A stretch of DNA of 64,000 bases, taken from contig NZ_JAKZAK010000001.1 of the NCBI RefSeq assembly GCF_023156385.1, positions 1 through 64,000 of the forward strand. Direction: 5' to 3'. The notes under the pieces are model-generated. The model searched no databases and was not told the DNA's origin. It saw nothing but the letters and a program-made list of their open reading frames with translations. Made by a program: the position numbers and the translations under genes. Origin of the DNA: Marinobacter xestospongiae (GTDB taxonomy: Bacteria > Pseudomonadota > Gammaproteobacteria > Pseudomonadales > Oleiphilaceae). Below are positions 27,865 through 36,441 of this stretch, piece after piece (positions within the stretch are counted from its first letter, which is position 1; each line of letters starts with the position of its first letter).

Positions 27865-28788
27865 TTAGTGCGTGCTGGCAGCGGCCTGCGCGGCGGGAGA
27901 ACGGGCCAGGTAGGCCAGCGCCTGGCGGGTGTCGCCTTCGGTGATGGGATGGAAACCGGGCGAAAGCCAGCGCAGCGTCGCCCGGACCAGGAAGGAAAAG
28001 GTCGGCACGTTGCCGTTCTTTCGACCCACCCGCTCCAATTCCAGCAGCACCCGGGGCAGCAGACTCTTGCCAAGCCGACGCAGACGGGGGGAGTCGTCCT
28101 GCCGGAACAGCGTGCGTCCTCCTTCGGCAATGAAGTAGACGATCAGCGGAAACACCAGGGCCATCAGCGCCTGTCGGCTGACATAGAAGCCGAGTTCGGT
28201 CTCGCACAGGTGCTGGAACAGGTCAAACGCCACGGTCCGGTGTTCCACTTCCTCCGCCAGATGCCACTTGAACAGATCCACCATCGTCGGGTCGCCGTCA
28301 GCTTCCCAGCTGGTGTTGTCCATGGCCCATTGGCCGAGCACGCCGGTGAAGTGCTCGATGGCGGCAATGATCCCCACCCGCAGGATCAGCCAGGGTTTCT
28401 CCAGACCCGGTTGTTGCAGTGCCGCGACTCCCAGCGGCTGCTCACCCAGCAGGTTCTTGAACAGCCAGTTGACCCGCTCCAGGTAGGCGTCCGAATCCAG
28501 GCCGTGGCGCTGCAGGTAGCCCTGAGCTTCGCTGTGGGCCCGCGAATGCACCGCTTCCTGACGGATAAACCCCACCACGTCCTCACGCAGGGCGTCATCG
28601 GTCACCAGCGGCAGGGCCTTGTTGTAGACCCGGCAGAACCACAGCTCGCCCTCCGGCAACAGCAGGTGAATGCCATTGATCAGGTGGGTTGAGAAGGGAT
28701 CGTCCGGCAGCCAGTACAGTGGCGTCTGGTCGAAATTGAACTGAACCTTGCGGGCTTTCAGAGGATGGTTGGTCATAGCGGCGTTCAT
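27865..28788 (-). CDS. Metal-dependent hydrolase (PF10118/COG3687 type)
   Basis: This 307-residue all-alpha protein carries the His/Glu motifs that define the family: EAVHSRAHSEAQ in the first half and LAEEVEHRTVAFD in the second. The layout resembles ferritin-like di-metal helical bundles. Some members are found beside fatty-acid and steroid metabolism genes, but the reaction is not established. ATG 28788 follows AAGGAG with 6-base spacing; the longer frame to 28809 lacks a ribosome site. It is cotranscribed 20 bases behind the alpha/beta-hydrolase-reductase fusion gene, which suggests a shared lipid or aldehyde substrate. Confidence 0.8.
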   Translation of the reverse strand: MNAAMTNHPLKARKVQFNFDQTPLYWLPDDPFSTHLINGIHLLLPEGELWFCRVYNKALPLVTDDALREDVVGFIRQEAVHSRAHSEAQGYLQRHGLDSDAYLERVNWLFKNLLGEQPLGVAALQQPGLEKPWLILRVGIIAAIEHFTGVLGQWAMDNTSWEADGDPTMVDLFKWHLAEEVEHRTVAFDLFQHLCETELGFYVSRQALMALVFPLIVYFIAEGGRTLFRQDDSPRLRRLGKSLLPRVLLELERVGRKNGNVPTFSFLVRATLRWLSPGFHPITEGDTRQALAYLARSPAAQAAASTH

Positions 28789-28808
28789 GGCGGACTCCTT
28801 AACTCGCA

Positions 28809-30560
28809 TTACGGGGTGATATCGAGCTTGGCCACCAGACGGGAAACCCCCGGGGCAAAGCGACTCAGCAGTCGGGTGGCCCGGGCTTCCGGACCCACTA
28901 GGGTCAACGCCGGGTTGGTCAGCACGGTCTGCAGGATACGGTCGGCGACGTCGTCCGCAGTGACCACACTGCCGCGCTGGTAGAGCGCTTCGGCCTTGTT
29001 CCGCTTATGCTGTTCCTCTTCTTCGCTGAGCCCGGCATAGACGGTGTTCTGGGCAATGCCGGTGGCGACAAATCCGGGACACACGGTGCTGACGCCAATG
29101 TCGTGCTCGTCCAGCTCGGCTCGCAGGCATTCGCTCAGCATGTACACCGCCGCCTTGCTGGTGGAATAGCCGGCCAGCTTGCGGTTGGGGGCAAAGGCCG
29201 CGGCCGAGGCCACGTTGACGATGTGACCGCCACGCTGGTTATCCACCATCTGTTGGCCAAACAGGCGGGAGCCGTGAATCACGCCCCACAGGTTGACCTT
29301 GAGAATGCGGTCCCAGTCCGCCGTGGAGGTTTCCAGAACACCGCCCGCCATACCGATGCCGGCGTTGTTGATGACGATGTCGGCACCCCCCAGTTCGCGC
29401 CCGACCCATTTGGCCAGTCGTTGCATGGCGGTCGCTGAGCCCACGTCCACCTTGCTGGCCCAGGCCTGGGCACCCAGGGTCCGTACCAGGTTGGCCGTCT
29501 CCTCGGCGGCGGCTTCATCAATGTCCACACACACCACGCTGGCACCGGCGGCAGCAAACCTGAGGGCGCTGGCCCGACCGAAGCCGGAGCCAGCACCGGT
29601 GATGACGGTGACCTTGCGGGCCAGCGGCAGGTGGTCCTGTTCCGGTTGCACCCGGGCCTGCTCCAGGGCCGTACTCATGCGACCGTTCTCCACCCCGGTC
29701 ACGAACTCGCCGATCCAGCTGGCAATCTGCTCCGGGTGGCTCAGGGGCACCCAATGGCCGGCGTTGATGTCCCGGCGATAGAGTTCCGGTACCCATTGAT
29801 GCAATCGTTCAAACAGTTGCGGGCCAACGTAGTTGTCGCGGCTGGGGACAATCAGCTGAACCGGGCAGCAGGCCGGTCGCTGTTGCGGACGCAGCAGTTT
29901 GGAGCGGAAGTTGGCGCGGTAGAGCTGAACGCCGTAGCGGCCATCCTTGCGCTGGCTGGGATTGGGCACCGCCTCGGCCACCTGCTCGCGACGCTCGAGG
30001 TAGCTGGGCCAGAGCTTGTCGAGGCCGTTCTGCCAGGCCGCTGGAGCCAACACCGGCAACTGGAAGAAGGCCACGTACCAGGAACTCAACAGTTGGCTGG
30101 CCAGTTTCAGCTTGGCGCTGGCCGAGCCGTTCAGGGTCTGTTCCCGCAGCCAGTAACCGACATGATCCAGGCAGGGACCGGAGATGGTGGTGTAAGAGCG
30201 GATGCGAGCGGTCAGTTCGCCGCTGGTGACCGATTCCCAGGTCTGGATCGATCCCCAGTCATGCCCGGCCAGGTGAAACGGCCGTTCCGGAATGAGGCTG
30301 TCCACCACCGCCTTCAGGTCCGCCGCCAGCAACGGCATTCGGTACGCTGCCACCTCGGTGGGCGCGGTGGACTCGCCGGCGCCGCGGACATCGTAGGCGA
30401 TCACGAAGTACTTCTGCGCCAGTCGCTGGGCGACGGCGTCCCATACCGTGTGGTTGTCCGGGTAACCGTGAACCAGAACGATAGGCACCTTGCGGGCGTC
30501 GCCGTAGGTGACCACATTCAGACGGACTGGGCCGTTGACGACCTGATGGCTCTGTTTCAT
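28809..30560 (-). CDS. Alpha/beta hydrolase fused to a short-chain dehydrogenase/reductase
   Basis: This is a 583-residue two-domain enzyme. Residues about 1-285 are an epoxide-hydrolase-like alpha/beta hydrolase: LVHGYPDNHTVWD is the oxyanion loop, AGHDWGSIQTWE holds an Asp nucleophile, and NAGHWVPLSHPE holds the catalytic His. Residues about 310-580 are an SDR: VITGAGSGFGRASALRF is the cofactor site, NNAGIGM is present and YSTSKAAVYM gives Tyr-x3-Lys. The pair suggests sequential hydrolysis and redox of one substrate, perhaps a fatty or cyclic aldehyde. ATG 30560 follows GGAG; a GTG two codons earlier is possible. It forms an operon with the metal-dependent hydrolase. Confidence 0.87.
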   Translation of the reverse strand: MKQSHQVVNGPVRLNVVTYGDARKVPIVLVHGYPDNHTVWDAVAQRLAQKYFVIAYDVRGAGESTAPTEVAAYRMPLLAADLKAVVDSLIPERPFHLAGHDWGSIQTWESVTSGELTARIRSYTTISGPCLDHVGYWLREQTLNGSASAKLKLASQLLSSWYVAFFQLPVLAPAAWQNGLDKLWPSYLERREQVAEAVPNPSQRKDGRYGVQLYRANFRSKLLRPQQRPACCPVQLIVPSRDNYVGPQLFERLHQWVPELYRRDINAGHWVPLSHPEQIASWIGEFVTGVENGRMSTALEQARVQPEQDHLPLARKVTVITGAGSGFGRASALRFAAAGASVVCVDIDEAAAEETANLVRTLGAQAWASKVDVGSATAMQRLAKWVGRELGGADIVINNAGIGMAGGVLETSTADWDRILKVNLWGVIHGSRLFGQQMVDNQRGGHIVNVASAAAFAPNRKLAGYSTSKAAVYMLSECLRAELDEHDIGVSTVCPGFVATGIAQNTVYAGLSEEEEQHKRNKAEALYQRGSVVTADDVADRILQTVLTNPALTLVGPEARATRLLSRFAPGVSRLVAKLDITP

Positions 30561-30687
30561 GCACACGCTCCGAATGTTTCCTCTAAACCCAGAAGGTTAT
30601 CAGCGCGGCTGCTGGTGGCCATTTGCGCAACGGGCCGCACTGTCGGCATTTCGGGACAGGTCAGAAGCGGAAGGGATTGGCGGGTGT

Positions 30688-31440
30688 TCAGTCGCCGTTG
30701 GTGTCTGGCCGCTGGTTGGGGTCAACCCAGATGATGCCCTGATCCATCGCCTCCAGGGTGTGCATGGAGTCACTGACGTAACGAACGTGGGCCATGGCGG
30801 CGTTGCGGGCCGCCCGGGGCTGACCGGCAAGGATGGTGCGAAGGATGCGCTGGTGCTGACGATGAATCCGCTGGCGGAAGTTTTCCCGCGGATTGAGGTT
30901 GGCCACCGAGGCCTGAACCGTCATCAGCATCAACTGTTTGACGCTGCTCAACAGGTGCACCAGCACCGGGTTGTGGGAGGCTTCGACAATGGCCAGGTGA
31001 AACGCGTGGTCGCGGCGGGCATTGGTGAGCGGATCGGCGGCGGTCATATCCTCGAAGGCCTTGGTGATCAGGTAGCGGTCGCGCTGGCTGGCCCGCTCGG
31101 CGGCCAGGTAGGCGGCCTGGCCTTCCAGTTGCTCACGCACCTCCAGCAGGTCATAGAGGGTGCGGGGATGGCCGGCAAACAGCTTCAGCAGGGGACTGTC
31201 GGTGTGGGGCTCCGGCAGCATGGGGGCAACGAAGGAGCCGCGGCCATGCCGGGTTTCGATCAGACCTCGTCCCTGCAGCTCATGCAGGGCCTCCCGGACG
31301 ATGGCCCGGGACACGCTGTAACGGGCGGCCAGCTGACGCTCGGAGGGAATCTTTTCCTCCGGCAACAGACTGCCGTCCATGATCAGCCGCTCCAGCCGAT
31401 CGCTGATGTCCTGGGCCGTGGTGATCTGTCGTTCGCTCAT
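30688..31440 (-). CDS. glcC: GlcC-like GntR/FadR-family regulator of glycolate use
   Basis: This 250-residue regulator has a GntR winged helix at about 10-75 (KIPSERQLAARYSVSRAIVR, EALHELQGRGLIETRHGRGSFV) and a C-terminal FCD ligand domain that includes the His-containing LAIVEASHNPVLVHLL metal/ligand segment. It is divergent from glcG-D-E-F, and two TGGT-N3-ACCA operators lie in the 290-base gap, so a glycolate-responsive GlcC role fits well. ATG 31440 is used; the longer frame to 31644 is an intergenic artefact. LldR or PdhR relatives share the same fold, and context decides here. Confidence 0.85.
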   Translation of the reverse strand: MSERQITTAQDISDRLERLIMDGSLLPEEKIPSERQLAARYSVSRAIVREALHELQGRGLIETRHGRGSFVAPMLPEPHTDSPLLKLFAGHPRTLYDLLEVREQLEGQAAYLAAERASQRDRYLITKAFEDMTAADPLTNARRDHAFHLAIVEASHNPVLVHLLSSVKQLMLMTVQASVANLNPRENFRQRIHRQHQRILRTILAGQPRAARNAAMAHVRYVSDSMHTLEAMDQGIIWVDPNQRPDTNGD

Positions 31441-31490
31441 CGTTCCTGTCGGTCTTTGGTGCTGCCGTTGTAGTCCAGTGGTTGGGCAAG

Positions 31491-31501
31491 TGGTTGGACC
31501 A
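31491..31501. promoter_or_regulatory. FadR-subfamily operator, distal copy
   Basis: TGGTTGGACCA matches the TGGT-N3-ACCA consensus recognised by FadR-subfamily GntR proteins. It lies 51 bases upstream of glcC and probably mediates autoregulation. Confidence 0.55.
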
Positions 31502-31603
31502 GTCATTGCCCCTGTAGTTGATGACGGGGCAGTGAGCTGGTATCCAGCAAGAGGCCCACTATGGCGGAGCCCGGGAGATTCCGGCAAGCTCCGGACGGCA
31601 AAA

Positions 31604-31620
31604 AACTGGTCTGACCAGTT
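31604..31620. promoter_or_regulatory. Perfect 17-base operator upstream of glcG
   Basis: AACTGGTCTGACCAGTT is a perfect palindrome around a single central base and contains TGGT-N3-ACCA. It lies 111 bases before glcG and 113 bases from the distal copy, so looping or separate control of both promoters is possible. It is the strongest GlcC-binding candidate in the window. Confidence 0.75.
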
Positions 31621-31730
31621 GCTCTGGTGCTGGACTTGGCCCACCTGCGGGCACGATCATTTCCTGAACACCTGGGTGCCGGTCGCCTTGATTGGCTGCC
31701 TGGCACCTTCCAGACTGACAGGAGAGACCA

Positions 31731-32168
31731 ATGCTGACTGTGACTCGATTGGATCAGGCGGACGCCCGGCTGCTGGTTGCCGGGGCGGCGGCCCGGGCCC
31801 GGGCGATTGGCGTGCCGATGTGCATCGCCGTCACCGACGAGTCCGGCAACCTGCTGGCCTTCGAGCGGATGGATGGCGGCAAGGTCACCAGCATCACCGT
31901 GGCCCAGGACAAGGCTTTCACCGCCGCGGCGGCCCGTAAGGCGACCCACGAGTACAACCAGGCCTGTGTGCCCGGCAACCTGGTGTTTGGTATTCACACC
32001 GCGTTGTCTGGCCGGTTGAGTGTGGTCGGTGGCGGTCTGCCGGTGCTGGTGGAGGGCGAGGTGGTGGGGGCGATTGGCCTCAGCTCCGGCACTCCGCAAC
32101 AGGATATCGACTGTGCCCAGGCCGGAATCGATCATTTCCTGCAGCACCGCCAAGCGGTGCAGTTATGA
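31731..32168 (+). CDS. glcG: GlcG/HbpS-family protein
   Basis: This 145-residue protein of the GlcG/HbpS (haem-degrading domain) family is the usual small companion of glycolate oxidase genes. Its biochemical role is unsettled; relatives bind haem or corrinoid ligands. Family segments are MCIAVTDESGNLLAFERMDG, SITVAQDKAFTAAAARK, VGGGLPVLVEGEVVGAIGLSSG and a C-terminal QDIDCAQAGIDHF helix. An AGGAGAG site precedes ATG 31731. In E. coli glcG follows glcF; here it is placed first in the operon. Confidence 0.9.
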   Translation: MLTVTRLDQADARLLVAGAAARARAIGVPMCIAVTDESGNLLAFERMDGGKVTSITVAQDKAFTAAAARKATHEYNQACVPGNLVFGIHTALSGRLSVVGGGLPVLVEGEVVGAIGLSSGTPQQDIDCAQAGIDHFLQHRQAVQL

Positions 32169-32255
32169 CTCTGGACGCAGTAACCGAACAACCGCGACAA
32201 CAACAATCGGTGGGGCTCTCCGGGCCACACCGGACGACAGGATGAGACCGTCAAC

Positions 32256-33725
32256 ATGAGCGACCAACCCAGGGTGAGTCAGGCGCAACTGGCCGCCGAG
32301 CTCCGGGCTTTTATCGACCCGGACTACGTCATCACCGACAACGAAACCATGAAACCCTACGAATGCGATGGCATGTCCATGTACTGCGAGATGCCCTTGC
32401 TGGTGGTGTTGCCGGAAACCGTGGCCCAGGTACAGCAGGTGATGCAGGTATGCCACCGCTACCAGGTGCCGGTGGTGGCCCGGGGCGCGGGCACCGGACT
32501 CAGTGCCGGGGCGATGCCCCATGCCGACGGAGTGGTGCTGTCGCTGGCGAAGTTCAACCGCATTCTGGAGATCGATCCGCTGGCCCGCACCGCGCGCCTG
32601 CAGCCCGGGGTCCGCAACCAGGCCATCAGTGAGGCGGCGGCCCAGTACGGGCTCTATTACGGCCCGGACCCGTCGTCGCAGATTGCCTGCACTATTGGCG
32701 GCAACGTTGCCGAGAATTCTGGCGGTGTGCATTGCCTGAAGTATGGGCTGACCGTGCACAACGTTCTGAGTGTGGAGCTGATCACCGTCGAGGGAGAGCG
32801 GGTGACTCTGGGCAGCGATGGTCTCGATGTCTGTGGCATGGATCTGCTGGCCCTGGCCACCGGTTCGGAAGGTCTGCTGGGGATTGTCACCGAAGTACAG
32901 GTGCGGTTGCTGCCCGTGCCGGAAAGGGCGCGGGTGGTGCTGGCGGGCTTCGACAGCGTGCAGAAGGCCGGCGACGCGGTCGGGGGCATCATTGCTCACG
33001 GCATCATTCCCGGTGGTCTGGAGATGATGGACAGCCACGCCATCATTGCCGCCGACGATTTCGCCGGTGCTGGCTACCCGCGGGAGGCCAAGGCGCTGCT
33101 GCTGTGTGAGGTGGACGGCACCGAAGAGGAAGTGGAAGAACACATCGAGCAGGCGGAAACCCTGTTCCGGGAGCTTGGCGCCACGTCGGTGCGCACCTCC
33201 CGCAGCGAGCAGGAGCGGGCGCTGTTGTGGAAAGGCCGCAAATCGGCGTTCCCGGCGGTGGGCCGGATCTCGCCCGACTACTATTGTATGGACGGCACCA
33301 TTCCCCGCAGTCAGCTGGCGTTTGTACTCACCGAGATGGAGCGGCTGTCCCAGGAATACGACCTGCGGGTGGCCAACGTGTTTCACGCCGGCGATGGTAA
33401 TCTGCACCCGTTGATCCTGTTCGATGCCAATGTTCCCGGCGAATTTGAGCGCACCGAAGCCTTCGGCAGTCGCATCCTGCAGCTGTGCGTGGAAGTGGGT
33501 GGCTGCATCACCGGCGAGCACGGCGTTGGGGTCGAGAAAATCCGCCAGATGGCAATCCAGTTCAACGACCTTGAGCTGGCCCAGTTCCACGCGGTCAAGG
33601 CGGCCTTTGACCCCCCCGGCATCCTCAACCCGGGCAAGGGCGTCCCGACCCTGAGGTTCTGCCAGGAATACCGATCCCTGGAGCACAAATGCCAACAGCA
33701 CGCCGTGGAGGCCGACCATGACTGA
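32256..33725 (+). CDS. glcD: Glycolate oxidase FAD-binding subunit
   Basis: This 489-residue flavoprotein of the FAD-linked oxidase C family oxidises glycolate to glyoxylate and passes electrons through GlcE/GlcF to the membrane quinone pool. The PCMH FAD domain spans about residues 50-230 (VVARGAGTGLSAGAMP, PDPSSQIACTIGGNVAENSG), and the C-terminal domain holds VFHAGDGNLHPLILFD and TGEHGVGVEKI, both diagnostic. It is about the same length as E. coli GlcD (499). Its stop overlaps the glcE start by 8 bases, so the two are translationally coupled. Confidence 0.95.
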   Translation: MSDQPRVSQAQLAAELRAFIDPDYVITDNETMKPYECDGMSMYCEMPLLVVLPETVAQVQQVMQVCHRYQVPVVARGAGTGLSAGAMPHADGVVLSLAKFNRILEIDPLARTARLQPGVRNQAISEAAAQYGLYYGPDPSSQIACTIGGNVAENSGGVHCLKYGLTVHNVLSVELITVEGERVTLGSDGLDVCGMDLLALATGSEGLLGIVTEVQVRLLPVPERARVVLAGFDSVQKAGDAVGGIIAHGIIPGGLEMMDSHAIIAADDFAGAGYPREAKALLLCEVDGTEEEVEEHIEQAETLFRELGATSVRTSRSEQERALLWKGRKSAFPAVGRISPDYYCMDGTIPRSQLAFVLTEMERLSQEYDLRVANVFHAGDGNLHPLILFDANVPGEFERTEAFGSRILQLCVEVGGCITGEHGVGVEKIRQMAIQFNDLELAQFHAVKAAFDPPGILNPGKGVPTLRFCQEYRSLEHKCQQHAVEADHD

Positions 33726-34782
33726 TCGCAGCGAACAACTCCTGGAGCAGGTGCTGGCGGCAAAGGCCGCCGGCCAGCCACTGCGCATTGTCGGGGGCAA
33801 CAGCAAGGCATTTCTGGGCCGCCAGGCCGATGCCGAGACCCAGGATCTGAACGTCGGCGAGCATCGTGGCATCGTCGATTACAACCCGGTGGAACTGGTG
33901 CTGACCGCCCGTGCCGGTACCCCGCTGCGGGAGATTGAGGCGGCGTTGGCCGAGCATGGCCAGGCGCTGCATTTCGAGCCGCCGCATTTCGGTGACAGCG
34001 ACACCCTCGGCGGCACGCTGGCGGCCAACCTGTCCGGTCCGGCACGGCCCTGGAGCGGCTCGGTGCGGGATCAGGTGCTGGGTATCCGGCTGATCAACGG
34101 CAACGGCGAGCACCTGCGCTTTGGTGGCCAGGTGATGAAGAACGTGGCCGGCTATGATGTCTCCCGGCTCCAGGCCGGTGCCCTGGGCACACTGGGGGTG
34201 ATGACCGAGATCTCGCTGAAAGTCATGCCGCGGCCAGCGGCGAGCCTGACCCTGGTGCGAGAGATGTCGGCCCAGCAAGCGATACAGCAGATGAACGCCC
34301 GGGCCGCCGAGCCCAAGCCACTGACCGCTGCCTGCTGGCAGGGAGGCCGGATGTACCTGCGGCTGGCCGGGGCGCAATCCGCGGTGGAAGCAACGGCGGC
34401 GAAGTGGGGCGGTGAGGTGCTGGAGCAGGCCGATGGGTTCTGGCGTTCGCTGCAGGACCAGCAACTGGACTATTTCAAGGGTGAGGCACCGCTGTGGCGA
34501 TTCTCGGTACGCGCCAATGCCGCCCTGGCACCGCTGCCGGGTGCCTGGCTGCTGGACTGGGCCGGGGCCCAGCGCTGGTACCGTGGTGACGCCGAACAGC
34601 CGCAGCTGGAACAACTGGCGCGGGAAGCCGGCGGGCAGGTCAGCTTGTTCCGTGGTGGCGACCGCAGCGGTGAGGTCATGCACCATCAGCCACAGGCTCT
34701 CGCGGGCCTGCAGACTCGGATGAAGCAGGCCTTTGATCCGCACGGACTGTTCAATCCGGGCCGGCTTTATAGCTGGCTGTGA
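33718..34782 (+). CDS. glcE: Glycolate oxidase FAD-binding subunit GlcE
   Basis: This 354-residue second FAD-binding subunit has an intact N-terminal FAD domain (RIVGGNSKAFLGR, EPPHFGDSDTLGGTLAANLSGP, VMKNVAGYDVSRLQAGALGT). The C-terminal part is shorter than in GlcD and ends with the usual QTRMKQAFDPHGLFNPGRLY. It starts inside the glcD stop region (ATG 33718). Together with GlcD and GlcF it makes the three-subunit oxidase needed for growth on glycolate. Confidence 0.94.
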   Translation: MTDRSEQLLEQVLAAKAAGQPLRIVGGNSKAFLGRQADAETQDLNVGEHRGIVDYNPVELVLTARAGTPLREIEAALAEHGQALHFEPPHFGDSDTLGGTLAANLSGPARPWSGSVRDQVLGIRLINGNGEHLRFGGQVMKNVAGYDVSRLQAGALGTLGVMTEISLKVMPRPAASLTLVREMSAQQAIQQMNARAAEPKPLTAACWQGGRMYLRLAGAQSAVEATAAKWGGEVLEQADGFWRSLQDQQLDYFKGEAPLWRFSVRANAALAPLPGAWLLDWAGAQRWYRGDAEQPQLEQLAREAGGQVSLFRGGDRSGEVMHHQPQALAGLQTRMKQAFDPHGLFNPGRLYSWL

Positions 34783-34851
34783 CGGTGCTCCCGAATAACC
34801 GACTCCAAAAAATAACGATCAGTAGCGACTGACAACAGTAGATGAGCGACC

Positions 34852-36060
34852 ATGCAAACGAACCTTGTTGCCGAATTTGCCAACACCGCTGAGGGCCAGG
34901 AGGCGGAATCCATTCTGCGGGCCTGTGTCCACTGTGGTTTCTGCACCGCAACCTGTCCCACCTATCAGGAACTGAACGACGAACGCGACGGTCCTCGGGG
35001 TCGAATCTACCTGATGAAGCAGTTCCTCGAGGGTGGCGAGGTGACCGAGAAGACCCAGCAGCATCTGGATCGCTGCCTGACCTGTCGCAGCTGTGAGACC
35101 ACCTGTCCCTCCGGTGTGGAGTACGGTCGTCTGGTGGACATCAGCCGCGGTTTGCTGGAAGAGAGGCTGGAGCGCCCGACCCGTGATCGCCTGTTACGCC
35201 AGGCCCTGGCGCGGGTATTGCCCAACCGCCGGCTGTTCGGCGTGTTGCTGCGGATGGGGCAGTGGTTCCGGCCGCTGTTGCCGGGCGCACTGCGAGCCAA
35301 GGTGCCACCGCGACAGGCGCCCAAGCCGTGGCCGGCGGCCAGTCACTCTCGGGTGGTGCTGGCGCTGGCCGGCTGTGTCCAGCCGTCAGCCACGCCCGGT
35401 ACCAATGCCTCGGCGGCGCGGGTGCTGGACCGTCTCGGCATTACCATGGTGGAAGCGCCCGAGGCGGGCTGTTGCGGAGCGGTGAACTATCACCTGTCCA
35501 ATCATGACGCTGGCCTGGACGCCATGCGCCGCAACATCGATGCCTGGTGGCCGGCCATCGAGGCGGGGGCGGAGGCGCTCATCATGACCGCGTCGGGGTG
35601 TGGTGCCATGGTGCAGGACTATGGCCACCTGTTGAAGGATGACCCGGTCTACGCCAACAAGGCCCGCAAGATCAGCGAGCTGACCATCGATCTGGGCGCC
35701 TATCTGCTGCAACAGGATCTGGAACCCCTGACGGTGCGTCAGACCCCCGGCAAGGTTGCCTTCCACTGCCCCTGCACCCTGCAGCATGCGATGAAGCAGA
35801 GCGGCACCGTGGAACAGGTCCTGCGCAGGGTCGGTATTGATCTGGCGGAAACCACTGACAAGCACCTGTGCTGTGGCTCCGCCGGGACCTACTCCATCAC
35901 CCAGCCCGAGCTCAGCCAGAAGTTGCTGGATAACAAGCTCAAGGCCCTGACCATCGACCAGCCGGCGGTGATTGCCACTGCCAACGTCGGTTGTCAGATG
36001 CACCTGGGCAGCAAGGCCGAGGTGCCAGTCAGTCACTGGATCGAACTGCTGGATCGCTGA
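34852..36060 (+). CDS. glcF: Glycolate oxidase iron-sulfur subunit
   Basis: This 402-residue subunit has two [4Fe-4S] motifs near the N-terminus, CVHCGFCTATCP (about residues 24-35) and CLTCRSCETTCP (about 74-85). Two CCG domains follow: EAGCCGAVNYHLS, then CPCTLQHAMKQSG and CCGSAGTYSITQPE. It relays electrons from the flavin subunits to quinone at the inner membrane. It is the last gene of the operon. No malate synthase (glcB) or glycolate permease follows; the next gene is convergent, so glyoxylate must be consumed by enzymes encoded elsewhere. Confidence 0.95.
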   Translation: MQTNLVAEFANTAEGQEAESILRACVHCGFCTATCPTYQELNDERDGPRGRIYLMKQFLEGGEVTEKTQQHLDRCLTCRSCETTCPSGVEYGRLVDISRGLLEERLERPTRDRLLRQALARVLPNRRLFGVLLRMGQWFRPLLPGALRAKVPPRQAPKPWPAASHSRVVLALAGCVQPSATPGTNASAARVLDRLGITMVEAPEAGCCGAVNYHLSNHDAGLDAMRRNIDAWWPAIEAGAEALIMTASGCGAMVQDYGHLLKDDPVYANKARKISELTIDLGAYLLQQDLEPLTVRQTPGKVAFHCPCTLQHAMKQSGTVEQVLRRVGIDLAETTDKHLCCGSAGTYSITQPELSQKLLDNKLKALTIDQPAVIATANVGCQMHLGSKAEVPVSHWIELLDR

Positions 36061-36061
36061 T

Positions 36062-36079
36062 CGGGGATCTTCGTCCCCG
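36062..36079. terminator. Hairpin between convergent glcF and csaA
   Basis: CGGGGA (36062-36067) pairs with TCCCCG (36074-36079) around a TCTTCG loop. It fills the 21 bases between the converging stop codons. It lacks a T-run on either strand, so termination strength is uncertain. Confidence 0.5.
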
Positions 36080-36081
36080 GT

Positions 36082-36441
36082 TCACTCCAGACGGTTGCCG
36101 TTGGGGACGGCCTGGTCCACCGAGGCCAGAACCACGGCGCCGTCCTGCCGGCGCACGCCGGTCACCAGGCATTCCGAACGCATCGGCCCGATCTGCTTGG
36201 GCGGAAAGTTCACCACGGCCAGCACCTGACGGCCCAGCAGGTCGGACTTCTGGTACAGGTCGGTGATCTGGGCGCTGGATTTGCGTACCCCGATCTCGGC
36301 GCCGAAATCGATCTTCAGCCGATAGGCCGGCCGTCGCGCCTCGGGAAAATCCTCCACCTCGATCACCGTGCCGGCGCGCAGCTCCACGCGCTGGAATTCG
36401 TCCCAGCTCAGGTCGTTGGTGGACGATATCGATTCGCTCAT
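36082..36441 (-). CDS. csaA: CsaA-like tRNA-binding protein
   Basis: This 119-residue protein is essentially one EMAP/tRNA-binding OB-fold domain, as in CsaA and Trbp111. Visible segments are [40 protein letters not shown] and [18 protein letters not shown]. Family members form dimers and bind tRNA structure or act as export chaperones. ATG 36441 overlaps the stop of the EamA transporter by 4 bases, so the two are coupled. The much longer frame reaching 36936 only reads through the transporter gene in the wrong frame. Confidence 0.9.
   Translation of the reverse strand: MSESISSTNDLSWDEFQRVELRAGTVIEVEDFPEARRPAYRLKIDFGAEIGVRKSSAQITDLYQKSDLLGRQVLAVVNFPPKQIGPMRSECLVTGVRRQDGAVVLASVDQAVPNGNRLE

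Noticed and set aside
32163..33872. A 569-codon minus-strand frame opposite glcD
   Set aside because: It lies fully across a recognised glycolate oxidase gene and reads as antisense noise with His/Gln/Arg bias.
34783..36081. A malate synthase gene (glcB) in the glc operon
   Set aside because: glcF is followed directly by a convergent csaA gene, so glcB is not part of this operon.
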